Below are positions 59,062 through 64,000 of a stretch of DNA of 64,000 nt, one piece after another. Origin of the DNA: Clostridia bacterium (lineage in GTDB: Bacteria; Bacillota; Clostridia; Oscillospirales; Acutalibacteraceae). Location: the NCBI GenBank assembly GCA_017409265.1, contig JAFQSY010000002.1, forward strand, positions 1-64,000. The letters run 5' to 3'. The notes beneath the pieces were generated by a model. It made no database searches, was not told where the DNA came from, and was given only the letters and a program-made list of their open reading frames with translations. The stretch's first letter is position 1, and each line of letters opens with the position of its first letter. The translations under genes were made by a program, and so were the position numbers.

Positions 59062-62000
59062 TTATTTAGTTTTAATTACGGGGCGTTTGAGTATTCCGAG
59101 GTCGCGCAGGCAGTATTCATAGCTCCAGCGTTCTTCGTCGCTGCGCCATGCATCGGGTCCGTGCCATGAATGTCTGACATCTGTCAGATGGACTGCTCCG
59201 AATGCATTGAAGCGGTGACCGAAGAGGGTGATATCAACCTTGTGATTGCCGTTGCCGAGACCGCCGATTTCAAGAATATAGGGAGGATAAACAATCTTGC
59301 CCTTTTCTTCGCCGTCAACCTTGACACCGATAAGGGCGCCTCTGTAACGGGTTGCTTCAACCTTAAGGTTTTCGCCTTCGGCTTCAAGATGATAGGTGAC
59401 GTTTCCGCCGTAGAATGGGAAGCCCTGATTTGTTACTGAACCGAATCCGAGTTTTTCGGGAAGAGCAGTGATAACCTTTTTCGTGCCTGCAAGATTTACG
59501 CCGAAATCGCCGAGAAGATAGCACCATTCTGTGTTTGTGCGTGTACCGAAGGGGAGAGTAACTTCAAGAATGTTTTCGCCCTTTTTGATTTCGGGAATGG
59601 GAACGGTTTTGATATCCTTATCCGTATACCAACCTGTTATATTTACTGCAACATCAGAGCCGTTGAACTTGATTTCTGCGTTTTCGGCATCTTCAAGAGC
59701 AAGCTCTGCACCGACGTAATCAATCTCACTCTTTATTGTGAATTTGAGAGTAACATGGTGTTTGATTATTTCGGGTTCGATTACCCACGGCTGCGCAACG
59801 CTTCCACCTCTTTCAACATAGCCGAGCATTCTTCTGCAAACATTGTCAAGGCGGAGTATTTCCTCTTCTGCCATAAACTCTCCGCCGTCAAGGGCAAATT
59901 CAGCCATATCGAGGAGAAGAACATTGCGCTCTGAAAGCGAATAGGGAACGAGTACGGTTATTGCCGCGGAATCCGAAAGAATAATATCTTCTTCTGCAGG
60001 GATATCGGCATCACATCTGCCTTCGTCAAGTTTGAGAAGAAGGCTGTCATAGTCGAACATGGTTTTTTCAATAACGGTATTTCCGTTTATGTATTTACAT
60101 GCGATGGGAGAAATATCTCCGCTGATTGTGTCATAAACATAGGGTGTAAATTCACCTTTGATGTTTATGCGCAGGTCTGATTCGCGGACGCAGTCCTTGT
60201 TATAAGGCTCGCAGCAGCGGCTGATGAAGAGCCAGCGGCTGTTTCCGTCCTGACGGAGCTGATAGATGAAGCCGTCTGAAAGTCTGCCGTTTGCAAGGCG
60301 GAGAGTTACAGTTCTGTTTTCGTCAAGAGCGGTGAGAAGCTTTTCTCTGTCATAAGGAATTGCAATTGAGTTGTCATAAAGCTCTTTGCCGAGTTTGCTC
60401 GGAACACAGTCGATATATTCGGGTGCATTGCCGAGGAAGATGAGCTTTCCGCCTGCTTTGCGGAAGTCTGCAAGACGTTCAAGAGTTGTTGAACGAAGAG
60501 TTTCGCAGTCGGGAACGATGATTGCATCGTATTCCATTTCACCGACTTTGAGAGGGGCTGACGCCTTTTCGCAGAGAGTCGGGAAAAGAGATTCGCTGAT
60601 ATAGTTGAAATCTATGCTGCCCTTGAGAAGCCAATCTGCAAGATTCTCAAATTTTTCATCCATGTTTTCGCGGATGAGAGCAGTTTTATCTCTGGGACCC
60701 CAATGAAGCCAATAGCTTTCAACAGGATGAATAACGCCGACCTTGACAACGGGCTTGCCTCTTGTCATAGCGGTGTTAACTCTTGCAAAGTGGTCCTCAA
60801 GATATGAAAATTCTTTCCACCAGGGTGATTGATAGTGGATTGATGCGGGGTAGTCGCGCTTTGCTTCGCCGCCCATGGCATACCATGAAAGGTGAGGAAC
60901 TCTTATTGTAACGCCGAGGCATGCCTGCCAGTCGCCGTGAAGCTTATAGCCTCTGAAATCGTAGTCCCAGCCCGTAACGCCATAAAGCTCTGAAAGCATG
61001 CCTTCTCTGCCGAACTGATGAACGGCGGACTGTGCCTGCTTTGCGGTTGTGAACTCAAAACTTGCGCAGAGCATGTCGATGCCGGGAAGGTCAAAGCCTC
61101 TGTATGAACGCATTGCCTCGCCCAGAGCAGCTGTCTGGCTATGGAGAGTGGGCTCTTCCATCATATGACCCGTGAGAGCGATTCCGTTTTCGCGGCACCA
61201 CGCACCGCATACGTCAGCAAAGGCTTCGCTGAATCGCTCCGAAACATGGTCGTGGTAGCGGTATCTTGTGAGAGAAACCTTATTATCGGGAAGCTCCCAG
61301 AAAATTTCGGGGATTGATTCAAGAATATCATCGCCGTACTGCGCTTTGTAGGTGTCTGCAAAATCGTCTGTCCACGGCATGAGAATATCGTCTTTGTCGG
61401 TTGAGTTATCAAGCACTTTTTTGCGTGTGAACTGCGGCTCGTCGGTGAAGATTGCGGGAACAACTCCGCCGAAGTGTTCTCCTATTACCTTTTTGTATCT
61501 TTCGTGTGTCACCTCAACAAAACGTTTGACAGCCTTGGGGTTGAGAGTGTCAAGGTATGTCTGATTGTTATACCAGGGTGAGGGTGCATGAATTTTGAGA
61601 TATGCATACCATTTTGTGCCTTCCGCCTCATCGTTTTCGCCGATGAGCTTATAGTTTTTAAGATATCCATTTTCGTCAAGAATAACGTCATAGCATGCAA
61701 TAAGCCAGCCTTTGCCATCTCTGCTGCCTTCCGCTCTGGAGTCAACATATTTCGATTCGGTTTCTGTTTCATTGCACGGAATGGTTGTCATGAGCAGGCA
61801 ACGTGCTCTGTATTCTTCATCTTTTGTGACAAGTCCGCCTGCTGCGCCCGAGGGCCATCTGTCCTCATCATAAAGCCATGCAAGCATATGCTCTTTATCT
61901 GCCTTTTCGCAGCAGCTTTTGATGAGTGACATAAACTCGTCTGAAAGATAGTGAGTTGACATACCCGTACGTACGTGCATATGGAAGCCGCCGAGACCCA

Positions 62001-62148
62001 TTTCCTTGAAAACATCAATCTGACGGCAAAGCTCTTCTGCTTTAAGGTCACTGTTCCATGCCCAGAAGGGGGTACCTCTGTATTCGCTTGTCGGATTTCT
62101 GAAAAGTTCTTCCGAAAGAGAGGGGGCTGTGTTTTTTTTGTAAAGCAT
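59062..62148 (-). CDS. GH106-like glycoside hydrolase (alpha-L-rhamnosidase type)
   Basis: A 1028-residue protein without signal peptide. The N-terminal half is a TIM-barrel of the GH106-like type: GTPFWAWNSDLKAEELCRQI, MGLGGFHMHVRTGM, WLYDEDRWPSGAAGG, IFTDEPQF, LTGHMMEEP, then a middle region with a GATase-like fold and C-terminal jelly-roll domains. GH106 enzymes remove L-rhamnose; absence of export suggests it works on imported oligosaccharides. GGAGGAAC precedes the ATG at 62148. Second gene of an operon with a phosphoesterase. Confidence 0.82.
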   Translation of the reverse strand: MLYKKNTAPSLSEELFRNPTSEYRGTPFWAWNSDLKAEELCRQIDVFKEMGLGGFHMHVRTGMSTHYLSDEFMSLIKSCCEKADKEHMLAWLYDEDRWPSGAAGGLVTKDEEYRARCLLMTTIPCNETETESKYVDSRAEGSRDGKGWLIACYDVILDENGYLKNYKLIGENDEAEGTKWYAYLKIHAPSPWYNNQTYLDTLNPKAVKRFVEVTHERYKKVIGEHFGGVVPAIFTDEPQFTRKKVLDNSTDKDDILMPWTDDFADTYKAQYGDDILESIPEIFWELPDNKVSLTRYRYHDHVSERFSEAFADVCGAWCRENGIALTGHMMEEPTLHSQTAALGEAMRSYRGFDLPGIDMLCASFEFTTAKQAQSAVHQFGREGMLSELYGVTGWDYDFRGYKLHGDWQACLGVTIRVPHLSWYAMGGEAKRDYPASIHYQSPWWKEFSYLEDHFARVNTAMTRGKPVVKVGVIHPVESYWLHWGPRDKTALIRENMDEKFENLADWLLKGSIDFNYISESLFPTLCEKASAPLKVGEMEYDAIIVPDCETLRSTTLERLADFRKAGGKLIFLGNAPEYIDCVPSKLGKELYDNSIAIPYDREKLLTALDENRTVTLRLANGRLSDGFIYQLRQDGNSRWLFISRCCEPYNKDCVRESDLRINIKGEFTPYVYDTISGDISPIACKYINGNTVIEKTMFDYDSLLLKLDEGRCDADIPAEEDIILSDSAAITVLVPYSLSERNVLLLDMAEFALDGGEFMAEEEILRLDNVCRRMLGYVERGGSVAQPWVIEPEIIKHHVTLKFTIKSEIDYVGAELALEDAENAEIKFNGSDVAVNITGWYTDKDIKTVPIPEIKKGENILEVTLPFGTRTNTEWCYLLGDFGVNLAGTKKVITALPEKLGFGSVTNQGFPFYGGNVTYHLEAEGENLKVEATRYRGALIGVKVDGEEKGKIVYPPYILEIGGLGNGNHKVDITLFGHRFNAFGAVHLTDVRHSWHGPDAWRSDEERWSYEYCLRDLGILKRPVIKTK

Positions 62149-62168
62149 TCTTGTTCCTCCATTCACCT

Positions 62169-63809
62169 TTATTCGGGATGTTTGCATAGCGGTTTATCCT
62201 CGCTCGGCGTGTTCCAGTTTATATAATTGTTGCGTTCTGCATAATACCATTCAAGCTCAAACATCTTTGCGCTGTCATCAACGGGAATATAAAGCTGATT
62301 TTTGTTATAATACGGTTCGCCCTGCATTTCAACCGTTCCGAGGTCTGTTTTTGCAAGCTTGCTGCCGAGAGAGAATGTTGCTCTGTGGTCATATGCTTCG
62401 ACATAGAGAGTTTCTTTTTCCTTGACAACCTTTCCGCCGACGAACTGCATAACAACACCGAAGGGGGCATACCATATGCCATCTTTAAGCTCTGCGTAAA
62501 GCTCTCTTGAAATCAGCTCAAGCATCTGACCCTTGAATGCCATTTTTGTCCAGTCATATGTCGGTGCAAGCGCATGAGGTGTTATCAAATTCTTGGTTTT
62601 GTCAATTGTGAAAACATCAATTATTCTGCCGTCGGCAAGATAAGCAGTTGCGGTTAAAATTTCGCCGTCAATTTCAACAAGTGTATATGAGCCCACGCGA
62701 ATTTCCTGCGGATAAAATGCGGAATGCCAGATTTTTCTTGCATTTGAATGATAAATGTTGCCGCCACCGTTGCCGACTATATAGTGAACCGTGCCTTCTG
62801 ACGGACTGTCAAACATTTCATCATTCTTTATAGGAAATGTTCTTGCAAACGAATGCTCGTGGCCCTCAAAAAGAATGTCAAGCCTGCCGTCCTCAATCGG
62901 CTTTCTGAGCCACGGATAGCCGTCGTTGTTCTGACCCTCGGGCATAACGGGGTAAATCGGAAAATGGTATGCACCGAGCTTCCATGTTTTATTGCTGCTT
63001 TGAAGGTCATTATATGCCCAATTTTCAACAACATCCGGTGCATTGATGCCGAGAACAAGAAAATGAGCACTGCCGTAATCGAAGGAATAATTTTCTGTTT
63101 CGTAACCTTTCGGACCGTTCTGCGGATATGCGTTCTCAAACTGAAAATCAAAGAAATCGGCATGCTCGAGATAGAATTTGCCTGTCGGTTCGGGGAAGTA
63201 AGTGATAAACCCACGGTTATCGTGATTGCCCGTTGTCATCATATAAGGCATGCTTTCGATAATTCCCTTAAGACCATCAAACATACCGTTCCATTGCAGG
63301 TCATTCTGACCGTTATCGCAGTTATCGCCTGCGGTGAAAATGAATTTGCATTCGGGATGCCTTTTCAAAGCGTCTTTGAGCATATCGCCGACCATACTGT
63401 AATCGGGAAGATGGCAGGGAGTTCCTTTCTGGTGGTCGGTAATAACGATAAAGCTGAATTTATCGGTGTTTTCAGCTTCAGTTTCAAAGCTGAACTCTTT
63501 ACTTCTGTATTTATCGCAGCCAACGGTATAAAAATATTTCGTTCCGGGGGTAAGACCGCGGAGCTTTACGGAATGATAGTTGCTGATGTCAATATCCGTT
63601 TCTTTGTATCTTACCGTACTTTCGGCTTTTATCCATTCGGAGCTGTTTTCGCTGCGTAAGAGGATATAGCCATTTTCGGTTTCTGTGCTTGTGCGCCAGT
63701 TAACAGCCATTTGTGTTTTTGCATCGCCGCAAAAAGATAACATAATGTGGTCGGGAGCAGGGGCTGAGCCTCTTTCGGGCTTATAGAACTTGCCGTTTTC
63801 GTCAATCAT
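62169..63809 (-). CDS. Purple acid phosphatase-like metallophosphoesterase
   Basis: A 546-residue protein without signal peptide. An N-terminal fibronectin III-like domain (MAVNWRTSTETENGYILLR, LRGLTPGTKYFYTVG), a metallophosphoesterase core (ITDHQKGT, AGDNCDNGQ, GNHDNRGF, GHEHSFAR), and a C-terminal domain with copper-amine-oxidase-N-like repeats (GVVMQFVGGKVV, GEPYYNKNQLYIPVDD). ATG at 63809 is chosen; GGAG lies ten bases upstream. It precedes the GH106-like gene by 20 bases, which suggests joint work on a phosphorylated or rhamnose-containing glycan (inferred). Confidence 0.83.
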   Translation of the reverse strand: MIDENGKFYKPERGSAPAPDHIMLSFCGDAKTQMAVNWRTSTETENGYILLRSENSSEWIKAESTVRYKETDIDISNYHSVKLRGLTPGTKYFYTVGCDKYRSKEFSFETEAENTDKFSFIVITDHQKGTPCHLPDYSMVGDMLKDALKRHPECKFIFTAGDNCDNGQNDLQWNGMFDGLKGIIESMPYMMTTGNHDNRGFITYFPEPTGKFYLEHADFFDFQFENAYPQNGPKGYETENYSFDYGSAHFLVLGINAPDVVENWAYNDLQSSNKTWKLGAYHFPIYPVMPEGQNNDGYPWLRKPIEDGRLDILFEGHEHSFARTFPIKNDEMFDSPSEGTVHYIVGNGGGNIYHSNARKIWHSAFYPQEIRVGSYTLVEIDGEILTATAYLADGRIIDVFTIDKTKNLITPHALAPTYDWTKMAFKGQMLELISRELYAELKDGIWYAPFGVVMQFVGGKVVKEKETLYVEAYDHRATFSLGSKLAKTDLGTVEMQGEPYYNKNQLYIPVDDSAKMFELEWYYAERNNYINWNTPSEDKPLCKHPE

Positions 63810-63841
63810 AGAATGTATCTCCAATATAATTAGTCAAGTCA

Positions 63842-63870
63842 ATTTTAGTTATTTCACACAGTTTTGTCAA
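63842..63870 (-). promoter_or_regulatory. Promoter of the phosphoesterase-glycosidase operon
   Basis: On the minus strand TTGACA, 17-base spacer, TAAAAT, 32 bases before the ATG. Confidence 0.8.
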
Positions 63871-63909
63871 TAAAAAACCAACCTTTTTTAACCAAATTCC
63901 AATATATTC

Positions 63910-63938
63910 TTGATTTTTGCTTTAATATGTTATATAAT
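63910..63938 (+). promoter_or_regulatory. Promoter of the gene at the right edge
   Basis: TTGATT, 17-base spacer, TATAAT. Divergent from the operon promoter 40 bases to the left. Confidence 0.75.
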
Positions 63939-63974
63939 CTAAAATGCGATATTACTTATCAGGGGGACATTCAT

Positions 63975-64000
63975 ATGAAAAAAATCGCAAAAATAATAAG
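63975..64000 (+). CDS. Start of a gene cut by the window edge
   Basis: ATG eight bases after AGGGGGA and a good promoter. Only MKKIAKII is visible, which looks like the charged start of a signal peptide. Given the divergent glycan operon it may be a sugar-binding lipoprotein or a regulator target, but this cannot be known from eight residues. Confidence 0.6.

Noticed and set aside
1-64000. CRISPR array
   Set aside because: No set of regularly spaced repeats of 23-37 bases was seen; the repeats in the element are 7-18 bases and irregular.

Overview
The window looks like a chromosomal segment of a gut-type, low-to-mid GC anaerobic Firmicute, most likely an uncultured Clostridia of the Oscillospiraceae/Ruminococcaceae kind. 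The evidence is strong AGGAGG-type ribosome binding sites, several TTG/GTG starts, TTGACA-17-TATAAT promoters, many lipoprotein signal peptides, sporulation-linked genes (PdaA-like deacetylase, YpeB-like protein, degenerate SleB-like protein, SigH-like sigma factor) and anaerobe enzymes (rubrerythrin, flavodiiron protein, an NADH/flavin/Fe-S complex). The taxonomic call is inference; no rRNA is present.

Region by region. 0-9 kb: tRNA-Asn, PdaA-like deacetylase, an ECF sigma factor with a membrane beta-propeller partner, a 58-residue small protein too short for most gene finders, Thr/Ala-rich and leucine-rich-repeat surface proteins, an alanine/glycine symporter and FprA. 9-16 kb: SigH-like sigma factor, a degenerate tRNA-like element, zinc-ribbon protein, and a minus-strand operon topB - peptide-binding lipoprotein - vanZ-like - GH5-like pseudoenzyme whose genes overlap by 1-4 bases. 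16-25 kb: lipoproteins, two further ECF sigma/anti-sigma type modules, a TPR-like membrane protein pair, and a GPH-family transporter that seems to start at ATC.

25.6-30.7 kb: a 5.1-kb integrated element with tyrosine integrase, excisionase, integrase arm-site repeats at both ends, a truncated ParB gene, a long structured leader region and three cargo genes. It sits in the anticodon loop of a tRNA-Arg(CCU) gene. The two halves of the host tRNA are found 5.1 kb apart, share the 7-base anticodon loop TTAGGAG, and together rebuild a perfect cloverleaf. The element carries its own complete, different tRNA-Arg(CCU) just inside the right end, directly downstream of the orphaned host 5' half and host tRNA promoter. 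This disrupt-and-replace arrangement is the most striking feature of the window.

30.8-64 kb: mostly housekeeping. Lower glycolysis (pgk, tpiA, gpmI) precedes a YpeB-like gene; then come glyA, a large membrane protein, hflX, a strongly expressed-looking 64-residue protein, a three-subunit NuoE/NuoF/GltD-like complex, aquaporin, purC, a beta-propeller glycosidase-like/DUF4358/SGNH operon, trmN6-like/rsmI, rubrerythrin, an ABC exporter-DUF1854-DarA-phosphoesterase operon, class II aldolase, rarA, and an operon with a GH106-like glycosidase and a purple-acid-phosphatase-like protein. A divergent secreted-protein gene starts at the right edge. Where translation starts were ambiguous I chose the codon with a properly spaced Shine-Dalgarno sequence, so several starts lie inside the longest open frame.
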